64,000 nucleotides of DNA. Origin: Mesorhizobium sp. L-8-3. Lineage in GTDB: Bacteria; Pseudomonadota; Alphaproteobacteria; Rhizobiales; Rhizobiaceae. The stretch is taken from positions 4,589,501 through 4,653,500 of the forward strand of contig NZ_AP023262.1 in assembly GCF_016756615.1 (NCBI RefSeq), given 5' to 3'. The notes under the pieces are model-generated. The model was not told the origin of the DNA. It saw only the letters and a program-made list of their open reading frames with translations, and did not search any database. Made by a program: the position numbers and the translations under genes. Below are positions 24,523 to 33,313 of this stretch, piece by piece. Each line of letters begins with the position of its first letter. The stretch's first letter is position 1.

Positions 24523-25478
24523 GTGCGGCAAACCTGGTGGAGGAGCGCCGCGTGGATGCCCCCGACAAAGCGATGGAACAGCCTTCCGCAGACGTCGAAG
24601 CCGCGCGCCTGGGTTTCCGGCTGATTCTGCCGGCGCAGATCCTGGTGCTGTTCATCTCGGTGTTCCCGCTGCTGATGCAGTTCTACATCAGCATGACCGA
24701 CTGGTCGCCGCTCTCCGGCACAGGTTGGTGGAATGCCTGGGAGCTGTGGAACGGCTTCGCCAACTATACCGATCTCGCCGGAGATTCTCGTTTCTGGAGC
24801 GCGCTGTGGCGCACCGCGATCGTCATGCTCGTCTGCGTGCCTGCGGAGTTCCTGCTCGGCCTGGCGCTGGCGACGCTGTTCATGGACAACTTTCCGGGCA
24901 AGCGCCTGTTCTATTCGATCATGCTCATGCCGATGATGGTGGTACCCGCGGTCGCCGGATACATGTTCTTCATGCTGTTCCAGTCGGGCGGCCCGCTGAA
25001 CGACATCCTGTCCTCGCTGACCGGCATGCCTGTCACGGTGGCGTGGCTCTCGGACCCGACGCTGGCGCTAGTCGCGGTCATGATCGCCGATATCTGGCAG
25101 TGGACACCGCTGATGTTCCTTATCCTGCTCGCCGGTCTCGTCGGCGTGCCCGAGGACCAGATCAAGGCCGCGACACTGCTCGGCGCCAATGCCTGGCAAC
25201 GCTTCACCAGCATCGTGCTGCCGAAGATGAAAACGATCATCGTCATCGCGCTGGCCATCCGGGTCATCGAGAACTTCAAGATCTTCGACACGCTTTACAT
25301 AATGACAGGGGGCGGCCCCGGCGTCGCCACCGAGACCATCTCGGTCTACATCTACAAGATCACCACGCAGGACCTGATCTGGGGCTACGTCGCGGCCATC
25401 GCGCTCGCCATTTTGATCGTGCTGTCCGTCGCCGCGGTTTTCGCGATGAAGCGCATGGCCGCGGCACGGGAGGCCTGA
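24519..25478 (+). CDS. ABC sugar transporter permease (MalF-like)
   Basis: 319 residues. A cytosolic N-terminal tail of about 40 residues is followed by six membrane helices. The EAA loop is atypical at the start ([27 protein letters not shown]), but Gly and LP are retained. Other family marks are [12 protein letters not shown] after TM1 and [17 protein letters not shown] before the last helices. Partner of the MalG-like subunit with a 4-bp overlap. The gene continues without gap into the first ATPase gene (1 bp spacing). Confidence 0.92.
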   Translation: MSAANLVEERRVDAPDKAMEQPSADVEAARLGFRLILPAQILVLFISVFPLLMQFYISMTDWSPLSGTGWWNAWELWNGFANYTDLAGDSRFWSALWRTAIVMLVCVPAEFLLGLALATLFMDNFPGKRLFYSIMLMPMMVVPAVAGYMFFMLFQSGGPLNDILSSLTGMPVTVAWLSDPTLALVAVMIADIWQWTPLMFLILLAGLVGVPEDQIKAATLLGANAWQRFTSIVLPKMKTIIVIALAIRVIENFKIFDTLYIMTGGGPGVATETISVYIYKITTQDLIWGYVAAIALAILIVLSVAAVFAMKRMAAAREA

Positions 25479-25479
25479 C

Positions 25480-26571
25480 ATGAGCGCGATCCACCTGCAG
25501 AACCTGGTCAAGAAGTTCGGCGACTTTGCCGCACTGAAGACCATGGACCTCACGATAGCCGATGGCGAGTTCATGGCGCTGCTCGGCCCCTCGGGCTGCG
25601 GCAAGTCGACGACCATGAACATGATTGCCGGCATGGAGGATCCCACGGATGGGCGCATCCTTTTCGGCGACCGCGACATGGCCGGCGTGCCGATGGGGCG
25701 CCGCGGCGTCGGCTTCGTCTTCCAGAATTACGCGATCTTCACGCATATGAGTGTGCGGCAGAACCTCGCCTATGGCCTCAGGATGCGCGGCACGCCGAAG
25801 CCGGAGCTCGAACGACGGGTCGGAGCGATCGCGGAGCTCCTGCAACTGACGCCGCTGCTCGACCGCAAGGCCGATCGGCTGTCGGTCAACATATTGCAGC
25901 GTGTGGCGATCGGACGCTCGGCCATCATGGAGCCGTCGATCTTCCTCCTGGACGAGCCGCTGTCCAATGTAGACGCCGCCTTCCGCGCTGTAATGCGCAC
26001 GGAATTGAAGCATCTGCAGCGGCAGTTCCGGCAGACCATGGTCTATGTCACGCACGACCAGCTCGAAGCCATGACCATGGCCGACCGGATAGCGGTCATG
26101 GACCATGGCGTTCTGCAGCAGGTTGGGACGCCGCTTCAGGTCTACAACGATCCTGAGAATGTCTTCGTGGCGCGTTTCATCGGCGCACCCGGGATGAACC
26201 TCCTTAAAGGGAGGCCGGCCGAAAGCGATCGCGGCCTGGTCGTCGATCTCGGACAGCTTGGAGCGACGTCGCCCTTGCCCGACGCGCTCGCCGCCGGCCT
26301 GCGCCGCAACAGCGGGGAGGTGCTCTACGGTTTCCGTCCCGAGCAGGTGGCGATCTCGGACGGGGGGCCTGGACTCCGCATGCCGGCAACCTTCATCGAG
26401 CGCATCGGAGCACGGACCATCGTCCATTTCGGCGAAGGCGAGACGGCGGTGAAGGCGGTCTTCGACAATGACGTCGCGCTGGCCGTCGGCGATGTCGTGA
26501 CCCTCGCGCCGAACGAGAACTCGGTGCGCATCTTCGACACGGCCAGCGGCGCCGCGATCAGGGCAGGGTGA
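25480..26571 (+). CDS. ABC sugar transporter ATPase A, degenerate signature motif
   Basis: 363 residues, MalK/UgpC-like. Walker A GPSGCGKST (36-44), Q-loop FQNYAIF, Walker B IFLLDEP with catalytic E159, D-loop SNVD, H-loop YVTHDQ and a C-terminal TOBE regulatory domain (about 240-363). The ABC signature that must contact ATP across the dimer is LSVNI (134-138) in place of LSGGQ, a strongly degenerate form. The neighbouring ATPase B has a normal signature but an altered Walker B, so the two probably form an asymmetric heterodimer with one functional and one degenerate ATP site. Operon member between the permeases and ATPase B. Confidence 0.92.
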   Translation: MSAIHLQNLVKKFGDFAALKTMDLTIADGEFMALLGPSGCGKSTTMNMIAGMEDPTDGRILFGDRDMAGVPMGRRGVGFVFQNYAIFTHMSVRQNLAYGLRMRGTPKPELERRVGAIAELLQLTPLLDRKADRLSVNILQRVAIGRSAIMEPSIFLLDEPLSNVDAAFRAVMRTELKHLQRQFRQTMVYVTHDQLEAMTMADRIAVMDHGVLQQVGTPLQVYNDPENVFVARFIGAPGMNLLKGRPAESDRGLVVDLGQLGATSPLPDALAAGLRRNSGEVLYGFRPEQVAISDGGPGLRMPATFIERIGARTIVHFGEGETAVKAVFDNDVALAVGDVVTLAPNENSVRIFDTASGAAIRAG

Positions 26572-26575
26572 GACG

Positions 26576-27637
26576 ATGGCCGAGATCGCATTCCGTCACG
26601 TGACGAAACGTTATGGCGACACGCTCGCCGTCGACGATGCGTCCTTCACCGTCGAGGACAACGAGTTCTTCTGCTTCTTCGGACCGCCTTTGTCGGGCAA
26701 GTCGACCATCCTGCGGCTCATCTTGGGGCTGGAGACACCCGACAGCGGCGAAATCCTCATCGGAGGGCGCCCGGTCAACAAGGTCTCGCCGGCCGGGCGT
26801 AACGTCGCCATGGTGTTCCAGAACCTGGCGCTGTTTCCGCATATGACCGCACGTGAGAATGTCTGTTTCCCGTTGGTCGAGCGCAAGGTGCCGCAGGTCG
26901 ACATCGACAGGCGTCTCGCCGACGTTTCGGCGAAGCTCCATATCGGCCACATACTCCACAAGCCGCCGGCACAGCTCTCTGGCGGCGAACGGCAGCGCGT
27001 CGCGATCGCTCGCGCCCTGGTGCGCGATCCCGCCGCCTATCTCATGGACGATCCGATCTCGGCGCTCGACGCCCGGCTGCGCGAGGAGACGCGCGTCGAG
27101 CTGAAGCGCATCCAGCGCGACCTCGGCAAGACGCTGATCTATGTGACGCATGACCAGGAGGAGGCGATGTCGGTCGCAGATCGCATGGCGATCCTCGATA
27201 ACGGCGCGATCAGGCAGGTCGGCGCTCCGTCTGAAATCTATGACAGCCCGGCCAGCGTCTACGTCGCCAAGCTACTGGGCTCGCCCGTGATGAACATCCT
27301 GGCCGGCAGGCACACCGAGGCGGGGCTGGAGGCGGCCGACGGCGCCATCCGCCTGCCGGCCGGCAGCGTTCCGGCCGGCACTGCCGAGATCGGCATCAGG
27401 CCGGAGAACCTGAAGGTCGAGCCCTGGGGCGAGGGCAAGGCCGGCCGGCCGGCGAAGGTGTTCGAGGTCGAGCCGCTGGGCGGCTACACGGTGGTCACGC
27501 TGGATGCCGGGCAGTCGCGGCTGCGCGCACTGATGCGCGGCCAGCCGGACATCAGGCCGGAAGCCGAAGTCGCGCTCTTCTGCGACCCCGGACGGATTCA
27601 CTGTTTCGCACAGGGCGGAGGAGCCCTCGCAAGATGA
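26576..27637 (+). CDS. ABC sugar transporter ATPase B, Asp in place of Walker B Glu
   Basis: 353 residues, MalK-like. Walker A GPPLSGKST (36-44), Q-loop FQNLALF, canonical signature LSGGE (134-138), H-loop YVTHDQ, and a C-terminal TOBE domain. The Walker B motif reads AAYLMDDP, with Asp at 159 where the catalytic base Glu is expected. In a heterodimer with ATPase A, the site built from Walker A/B of A and the signature of B is complete. The other site (Walker A/B of B, signature LSVNI of A) lacks both catalytic features. The gene starts 4 bp after ATPase A and overlaps the next gene by 4 bp. Confidence 0.92.
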   Translation: MAEIAFRHVTKRYGDTLAVDDASFTVEDNEFFCFFGPPLSGKSTILRLILGLETPDSGEILIGGRPVNKVSPAGRNVAMVFQNLALFPHMTARENVCFPLVERKVPQVDIDRRLADVSAKLHIGHILHKPPAQLSGGERQRVAIARALVRDPAAYLMDDPISALDARLREETRVELKRIQRDLGKTLIYVTHDQEEAMSVADRMAILDNGAIRQVGAPSEIYDSPASVYVAKLLGSPVMNILAGRHTEAGLEAADGAIRLPAGSVPAGTAEIGIRPENLKVEPWGEGKAGRPAKVFEVEPLGGYTVVTLDAGQSRLRALMRGQPDIRPEAEVALFCDPGRIHCFAQGGGALAR

Positions 27638-28749
27638 ATGACGCAATGACAAGGGAGGACGCGATGGCGGGTGCTTTCGAGCCGGATGTGGCGGTTCGTG
27701 CCAGGGAATTCAGGATCGGCTGCATCGGCGCCGGCATGATCATGGCCGAGTGTCATCTCGCGGCCTACAAGGAGGCCGGCTTCCCCGTCGTCGCAATCGC
27801 CTCGCGCACCCGGGCGAACGCCGAAAAGGTCGCGCAGCGCTGGGACATCCCGACGGTTCACGAAACCCCTGAACAACTGATCGAAGACAAGAATATCGAG
27901 ATCGTCGACCTCGCCTTTCCGCCGGACCAGCAGCCGGCGCTCATCCGCCATGCGCTCAAGCAGAGCCACATCAAGGCGATCCTCGCCCAGAAGCCGCTGG
28001 CGCTGTCGCTGAAGGATGCGATCGAGCTGCGCGACGAGGCTGCGCGAGCCGGCAAGATCCTCTCGGTCAACCAGAACATGCGCTACGACCAGTCGATGCG
28101 TGTCTTGAAGCAGGTGATCGACAGCGGCGCGCTCGGGGACATCGTCTTTGCCCAGATCGACATGCATGCCATTCCGCATTGGCAGTCGTTCCTGGCGGGC
28201 TACGACCGGCTGACATTGTCGAACATGAGCGTGCACCATCTCGACGCGCTGCGCTTCCTGTTCGGCGACCCCGATGAAATCACGACGCTGGCGCGCAAGG
28301 ATCCGCGCACGGCCTTCGACCATCACGACGGCATCACCGTGTCGACCTTGAGGTTTCCATCCGGCGTGATGGCGGTTTCGCTGGAGGATGTGTGGTCGGG
28401 GCCGCGCCGGGAAGGTTATCGCGACGACCAGCATATCGACTGGCGGGTCGAGGGAACCGCAGGCGTGGCCAAGGGCACCATCGGCTGGCCGACGGGTGCG
28501 GCCTCGACGCTGAGCTACGCCTCCGCCAGGACCACCGGCGGCGAATGGGTCTCGCCGAAATGGGAGACCATGTGGTTCCCGCACGCCTTCATCGGCGTGA
28601 TGGAGCAGCTTCAATATGCCCTGAAATCGGGCACGTCGCCGGCGCTCTCCGTCGCCGACAACGTCAAGACCATGGCGCTTATCGAAGCGGGCTACCGCTC
28701 GATCGACCAGCGCCGCGCCGTCAAGCTTTCCGAAATCTCTATCGACTGA
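27634..28749 (+). CDS. Gfo/Idh/MocA family oxidoreductase
   Basis: 371 residues starting at an ATG that overlaps the ATPase stop (ATGA). The Rossmann motif CIGAGMIMAECHL is preceded by about 28 extra N-terminal residues; starts at 27634 or at the inner ATG 27664 are both possible. The usual EKP motif is AQKPLAL (Lys retained). DWRVEG is in the substrate domain, and NMSVHHLDALRFLFG carries the catalytic His region. Part of the importer operon, so it probably performs the first oxidation of the imported sugar or polyol with NAD(P). It works next to a TIM-barrel isomerase (28773), the same pairing as at 6117/7220. Confidence 0.88.
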   Translation: MNDAMTREDAMAGAFEPDVAVRAREFRIGCIGAGMIMAECHLAAYKEAGFPVVAIASRTRANAEKVAQRWDIPTVHETPEQLIEDKNIEIVDLAFPPDQQPALIRHALKQSHIKAILAQKPLALSLKDAIELRDEAARAGKILSVNQNMRYDQSMRVLKQVIDSGALGDIVFAQIDMHAIPHWQSFLAGYDRLTLSNMSVHHLDALRFLFGDPDEITTLARKDPRTAFDHHDGITVSTLRFPSGVMAVSLEDVWSGPRREGYRDDQHIDWRVEGTAGVAKGTIGWPTGAASTLSYASARTTGGEWVSPKWETMWFPHAFIGVMEQLQYALKSGTSPALSVADNVKTMALIEAGYRSIDQRRAVKLSEISID

Positions 28750-28772
28750 ACCCGCAGGGAGGACATTCCATC

Positions 28773-29687
28773 ATGATGCAAGCCGGAATTTTCACGGGAT
28801 ATTTCCCGTATGGGCTGGAGGAGACCGCGAGCAAGATCCGCGGGCTCGGCTTCAACACCGTGCAACTCGACCTGCACTTCAAGGACCTCGACCTGTCCGC
28901 GGGCCAGATCACCAAGGACAAGGCCAGGAAGGTACGCGACACTTTCCGCGACCACAACCTGCCGATCTGCTGCATCTCGGGCTATACGAACATCATCCAC
29001 CCCGACAAGGCCGAACGTGAGAAGCGGGTGGGCTATCTCAAGGAGATCATCCGCAACGCCCGCGAATTCGGCTCGCCCTATGTGATCTCGGAGACGGGCA
29101 CCTTCAACACCGAGTCAGACTGGGTTCATCATCCGAAGAACAAGACGGAGGAGGGCTTCGAGGAGTGCCGGAAGGTCATCGCGGACCTTGCGCAGACGGC
29201 CTACGACCACGGGGCCGTGTTCCTGCTCGAAACCTATGTGAACAATGTCGTCGGCTCCGTCGAGGAAACGGTGCGGATGTTCGCGCAGGTCGACCATCCC
29301 GGCCTCGGCCTGCTGATGGATCCGACCAACTATTTCGAGACCCACAACATCGACAGGATGGACCAGATCCTGAACCAGGTCTTCGACACGCTGACCGACA
29401 AGATAAGGATAGCGCATGCCAAGGACGTGAAGCGCTCGGGCGACGACAAGAGCGAGAAGCATGCCGATATCGGCGACGCCGAGGCGCTCGAGAGCCACAC
29501 CTTCCGCGGTGTCGGCGAGATCGAACTGCCGGCGCCGGGGCTCGGTTCCCTGAACTACGACCTCTATCTGAAGCGGCTCGCCGAGAAGCATCCGAACATC
29601 CCTGTCATCATCGAGCATCTGGCGGAAGACGACGTGCCGAGGGCGAAGAAGTTCCTGGACGGAAAGTTCAGGGCGAACGGGCTCTGA
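28773..29687 (+). CDS. Sugar phosphate isomerase/epimerase-like TIM-barrel protein
   Basis: 304 residues from the ATG at 28773 (GGGAGGACA upstream). AP-endonuclease-2-like barrel: GIFTGYF, GFNTVQLDLHF, ICCISGYTNIIHPD, VISETGTFN, FLLETYVNNVVGS (metal Glu), LLMDPTNYFETHN (Asp/His region), IRIAHAKDVKR (His) and PVIIEHLAEDDV (last Glu). It belongs to the sugar importer operon after the Gfo/Idh/MocA gene and probably isomerises or cleaves the keto-sugar intermediate. Specific substrate unknown. A small perfect hairpin (29764-29782) and a deletion scar follow, which may end the original operon. Confidence 0.88.
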   Translation: MMQAGIFTGYFPYGLEETASKIRGLGFNTVQLDLHFKDLDLSAGQITKDKARKVRDTFRDHNLPICCISGYTNIIHPDKAEREKRVGYLKEIIRNAREFGSPYVISETGTFNTESDWVHHPKNKTEEGFEECRKVIADLAQTAYDHGAVFLLETYVNNVVGSVEETVRMFAQVDHPGLGLLMDPTNYFETHNIDRMDQILNQVFDTLTDKIRIAHAKDVKRSGDDKSEKHADIGDAEALESHTFRGVGEIELPAPGLGSLNYDLYLKRLAEKHPNIPVIIEHLAEDDVPRAKKFLDGKFRANGL

Positions 29688-29809
29688 TCGTCCAGATGTA
29701 GCTTACCGGCGATCTTCACCGGGCAATCAGGCAGATCTCCCGCCGGGGTCGGCGGGGGCGCGGGAGAGGCTTGCCGCCTCTCTGCTCAAAGGCATGAGGA
29801 GGAAGAGGG

Positions 29810-30108
29810 ATGTACAGACTGGCATTATCCGCCGCCGCTGCCCTGGTCTTCGGCGCGGCGCTCGCCGTGCCGGCTGAAGCGCAGGACAAGAAGGTATTCT
29901 ATCTGCTCTCGCATGGCGGCGCGTCCGACCGGTCTTCGTCACCCACAATCTGCACCACGTCTTCCAGGTGGCCGACCGCATCATCGTCATGCGGCGTGGC
30001 GAGGTGACCGCCGAGCTGGTGGTGGCCGAGACCGACCTGCTGACCGTGGAAAGCATCATCACCGGCGCCGATGTCTCCGCATTGAGAGCCAGCGCCAAGG
30101 CAAACTGA
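29810..30108 (+). pseudogene. Deletion remnant: start of a periplasmic binding protein joined to the end of a ribose-type ABC ATPase
   Basis: After GAGGAGGAAGAGGG, an ATG at 29810 opens a clear Sec signal peptide (MYRLALSAAAALVFGAALA then VPAEAQ) and the first mature residues KKVFYLLSHGGASD. This is the start of a sugar-binding protein of the RbsB type. At about 29925-29932 the homology stops, and in another frame the tail of an RbsA/MglA-like ATPase begins (VFVTHNLHHVFQVADRII, MRRGEVTAE, ..., SIITGAD), ending at the TGA 30106-30108. A single deletion appears to have removed the rest of the binding protein, the permease and most of the ATPase. The fused frame is shifted, so no functional product is expected beyond a 65-residue exported peptide. 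Confidence 0.85.
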
Positions 30109-30130
30109 GGGAAGTCGCAGGAAGTCTGAT

Positions 30131-31312
30131 ATGGTTGAACTCTATGGAACGCGGCGCTCGCGCCGCGACCTTGCCGCCAGCGCCGGATCGCTGTCGCAAT
30201 TCGCCGGCGTGCGGCTGATGACGCTGGGAGACGGCGTCGAGCGCGGCATCCGCATGCTGGAATTCCGCACCGGAACGGGCCTGCGCTTCACGGTGCTCGT
30301 CGACCGTGCCCTCGATATCGCCGACTGCGAATATCGCGGCCTGGCCGTGGGCTGGAATTCGCCTGCGGGTTTCAAGCATCCGGGCCTTGCCGAATATGAA
30401 GGCGAGGGCGGGCTCGCCTGGCTTCGGTCCTTCTCCGGGCTGATGGTGACCTGCGGCCTCGACCACATATTGTTCATGTATGACGAGCCGGCCGATCACT
30501 ACGTTTATGGGCCACGCAAATCCGTCAGCCATTCCATCCACGGCCGCATCGGCACCTTGCCGGCACGCCTGACCGGTTACGGCGAGACATGGGACGGTGA
30601 CGACTGCACGCTCTGGTGCGAGGGCGTGGTGAGCCAGGGCACGGTGTTCGGCGAGGATTTGCAACTGATCCGCCGCATCGAGGCCAAGGTCGGCTCCAAC
30701 GAGATCAAGCTGTCCGACCGGGTGATCAATCGCGGCTTCTATCGCACGCCGCATATGTACTGCTATCACATCAATGTCGGCCATCCGGTGGTTGCCGAGG
30801 GCTCCCGTTACCTGGCACCGATCAGGGACGTGGTCTGGGCGGCCCATGCCGGCGCCGACTACCGAAAGCAGGAAGTCGGCTACCGCACGCTTCCGGCCCC
30901 GAAGATGAACTTCCACGAACAGGTCTGGCAGCATGAGCTCGCCGCGGATGCAGCCGGCGAGGTTCCGGTCGCGGTCGTCAACGACGCGCTCGGCATCGGC
31001 TTCGAAGTCGTCACCCGCAAGGACCAGTTCCCCTGCATGTTCGAGTGGCAGAACCTGCAGGCCGGCCAGTACGCTCTCGGCATCGAGCCATCGACCCACC
31101 ACGTGCTCGGCCACAAGGCGGCGCGCGACCGCGGCGAACTGATCTGGCTCGAGCATGGTGAGGAACGCGCCTACGACACGACCTTCCGGGTCCTTGCCGA
31201 TGCGGACGAGATCGCCGCGAGGGGCAAGCGCATAGCGGCTCTGGCCGAGCAGCCGGCCGAGGATTTTCCGGAACCCTCGGGCAAGCACCTGCCGATCGGA
31301 GGTCGTTCGTGA
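30131..31312 (+). CDS. DUF4432 family protein (aldose 1-epimerase-like)
   Basis: 393 residues, galactose-mutarotase-like beta-sandwich family. The N-terminal region has FAGVRLMTLGDGVERGIRMLEFRTGTGL, given here in outline, and VDRALDIADCEYRG. The middle part has GLMVTCGLDHI, HGRIGTLPA and MYCYHINVGHPV. The C-terminus has GIEPSTHHVLGH and WLEHGEER. The GIEP and HxNxGxP motifs carry the His and Glu expected for aldose epimerases. Members sit in sugar catabolic operons and probably interconvert anomers, but no DUF4432 reaction is generally established. First intact gene after the transporter scar. It overlaps the SDR gene by 4 bp. Confidence 0.85.
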   Translation: MVELYGTRRSRRDLAASAGSLSQFAGVRLMTLGDGVERGIRMLEFRTGTGLRFTVLVDRALDIADCEYRGLAVGWNSPAGFKHPGLAEYEGEGGLAWLRSFSGLMVTCGLDHILFMYDEPADHYVYGPRKSVSHSIHGRIGTLPARLTGYGETWDGDDCTLWCEGVVSQGTVFGEDLQLIRRIEAKVGSNEIKLSDRVINRGFYRTPHMYCYHINVGHPVVAEGSRYLAPIRDVVWAAHAGADYRKQEVGYRTLPAPKMNFHEQVWQHELAADAAGEVPVAVVNDALGIGFEVVTRKDQFPCMFEWQNLQAGQYALGIEPSTHHVLGHKAARDRGELIWLEHGEERAYDTTFRVLADADEIAARGKRIAALAEQPAEDFPEPSGKHLPIGGRS

Positions 31313-32094
31313 GCATGCCGGAACGCAAGGATAGATCTGCCATGTCCGTCGCCGGCCGGACGATCCTCTATACGGGCGCGGCCGGCGGCCTCGGCACCGA
31401 AACGACGCTGCAGTTCCTGCGGGCGGGCGCGAGGGTAGTGGCGATCGACAACGATCATCGCAAGATCGAGAACCTGCTGGAGCAGGCCGGCCGCGAGAAG
31501 CTCTCGGGTCTTTCGATGTGCGAGGCCGATCTTTCCGATCTCACCGATCTGCGCAGCCGGCTCGACACGAAGTCTGGCGAGGTCGGCGGCTTTGACATCG
31601 TCATCAACAACGCCGCGATCTATCCGTCGCGACCTTTCGAGGACTACACGATCGAGGATTTCCAGGCCGTCCAGCGTGTCAATGTCGACGCAGCCATCGT
31701 TTGCGTGCAGGCGGCACTGCCCCATATGCGCGCACAGGGCTGGGGCCGCATCGTCAACGTCTCGTCGGTGACTGCCTATGGCGGCTGGGCGCTGCTGGCG
31801 CCTTATGTCCAGTCCAAGGGAGCGCTGATCGGGCTGACGCGTGCCTGGGCGAGGGAATTCGGCCAATACGGCGTGACGGTCAACGCAATCGCGCCCGGCG
31901 CCTTCCCGACCGACGCGGAAAAGATCCACCCGGACCCAGAGGGCTATACGCGCTTCGTGCTCGAGCACCAGGCGCTGAAGCGACGCGGCAATCCGCGCGA
32001 CATCGCCAATGCGCTGATGTTCTTCGCTTCGGAGGAATCCGGATTCATCACGGGCCAGACGCTGAATGTCGACGGCGGCTGGGTCATGCACTGA
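31309..32094 (+). CDS. SDR family oxidoreductase
   Basis: 261 residues from a GTG overlapping the previous stop (GTGA); an ATG at 31315 or 31342 may be the real start because homology begins at SVAGRTILYTGAAGG. Cofactor motif TGAAGGLG, then NNAAIY, and the catalytic set Ser (VSSVTAYGG), Tyr and Lys (PYVQSKGAL). The C-terminal SGFITGQTLNVDGGWVM is typical of classical FabG-like SDRs. It oxidises or reduces a secondary alcohol or sugar hydroxyl with NAD(P). In a Weimberg-like scheme it would be the sugar 1-dehydrogenase or a sugar-acid dehydrogenase (inference). Confidence 0.9.
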   Translation: MSMPERKDRSAMSVAGRTILYTGAAGGLGTETTLQFLRAGARVVAIDNDHRKIENLLEQAGREKLSGLSMCEADLSDLTDLRSRLDTKSGEVGGFDIVINNAAIYPSRPFEDYTIEDFQAVQRVNVDAAIVCVQAALPHMRAQGWGRIVNVSSVTAYGGWALLAPYVQSKGALIGLTRAWAREFGQYGVTVNAIAPGAFPTDAEKIHPDPEGYTRFVLEHQALKRRGNPRDIANALMFFASEESGFITGQTLNVDGGWVMH

Positions 32095-32117
32095 CAGGAA
32101 AGACAGGGAAAACTGAC

Positions 32118-33311
32118 ATGGGAATCCTGAGCGGCATCCGCGTGCTCGATTGCTCGATCGCGATGGCGGGGCCTTTCGCGGCGCAGCGCTTGGGCGATCT
32201 CGGCGCCGACGTGGTGAAAGTCGAGCCGGTGACGGGCGAATGGCAGCGCCATGTGTCGGCCGGCGGCGCCCGCGGCAACAAGGTCAACGTCTCCTTCCTC
32301 TCGCTCAACCGCAACAAGCGCTCGCTGGCGGTCGATCTCAAGGCGGAGCAAGGCAAAAAGGTCCTGCTCGACCTGGTGAAGACGGCAGATGTGTTCCTGC
32401 AGAACTATCGGCCGGGCGTCGCCAAGCGTCTGGGCGTGGATTACGAGACGCTCTCGAAAATCAATCCGCGCCTGGTCTATGTCTCGATGTCCGGCTACGG
32501 CGAGACCGGGCCTTATGTGAACAGGCCCGGCCAGGACCTCCTTCTGCAGGCCATGTCGGGCGCGATGCTCTCGGCGGGACGTGCGGGCGAGGCACCGAAT
32601 GCGGCCGGCCAATATCTCGTCGACGCGATCACCGCTTATACGGCCTTCGAGGGCGCGCTGGCAGCACTCTTCCATCGGGAACGGACGGGCGAAGGCCAGT
32701 TGGTCGAAGTCAACATGCTCGACGCCATCGCCACGATCCAGATGCAGGAACTCTCCGTCTTCACCGTCGGCGGCAAGGAGCAGAAGCGCTCGGACGAGCC
32801 GCATGCGCATGTCTTCATCCGCGCACCCTACGGCGCCTTCGCCACGAGCGACGGCTATATCGTCGTTGCCTTTCCGCCGTTGAAGAAGCTCGGCGAAGTG
32901 ATCGGCGAGCCGAGTTTCGCCGCGATGGACGACGAGGTCGATAGCTGGGCGCGCCGCGACGAGATTTTCGCCAAGACGCGCGACAGGCTGAAGGGCAAGA
33001 CCAGCGCGGAATGGCTGACGCTCTTCGCCGAAGCCGATCTCTGGGCTGGGCCGGTCTACGGTTACAAGGAACTCGTCGACGACCTGCAAGTGAAGCACAA
33101 CGGCACCTTCGTCGAATACGACCATCCGACCGAGGGACGCGTGAAGACGCCCGGCTTCCCGATCCGCTTTTCGAAGACCCCGTCCAAGGTCGCGCGCGGC
33201 GCCCCGCTCGCCGGCGAGCACACGCGCGAGGTTCTGGCCGAGGCAGGATATGACGACGCCGCGATCGACCGGTTGGAGCAGGTCGGCGCGATCAGTACCG
33301 GAAGGCACTGA
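32118..33311 (+). CDS. CaiB/BaiF family (class III) CoA-transferase
   Basis: 397 residues from the ATG at 32118; the longer upstream frame is a shadow of the SDR gene. It has the family N-terminus IRVLDCSIAMAGPFAAQRLGDLGADVVKVEP and LNRNKRSLAVDLK. YVSMSGYGETGP is followed by PGQDLLLQAMSG, and the catalytic Asp that forms the acyl-anhydride is D169 (GQYLVDAITAY). TGEGQLVEVNMLDA closes the core. Such enzymes move CoA between carboxylic acids. A CoA-transferase in an operon that otherwise looks like oxidative sugar-acid catabolism implies that an acid intermediate is activated as a thioester, probably for the crotonase at 34473. Confidence 0.92.
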   Translation: MGILSGIRVLDCSIAMAGPFAAQRLGDLGADVVKVEPVTGEWQRHVSAGGARGNKVNVSFLSLNRNKRSLAVDLKAEQGKKVLLDLVKTADVFLQNYRPGVAKRLGVDYETLSKINPRLVYVSMSGYGETGPYVNRPGQDLLLQAMSGAMLSAGRAGEAPNAAGQYLVDAITAYTAFEGALAALFHRERTGEGQLVEVNMLDAIATIQMQELSVFTVGGKEQKRSDEPHAHVFIRAPYGAFATSDGYIVVAFPPLKKLGEVIGEPSFAAMDDEVDSWARRDEIFAKTRDRLKGKTSAEWLTLFAEADLWAGPVYGYKELVDDLQVKHNGTFVEYDHPTEGRVKTPGFPIRFSKTPSKVARGAPLAGEHTREVLAEAGYDDAAIDRLEQVGAISTGRH

Positions 33312-33313
33312 CC

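Noticed and set aside
25903-25917. Sequencing error as the cause of the LSVNI signature in ATPase A
   Set aside because: The frame stays open on both sides with full homology, and the complementary change in ATPase B argues for a real paired adaptation.
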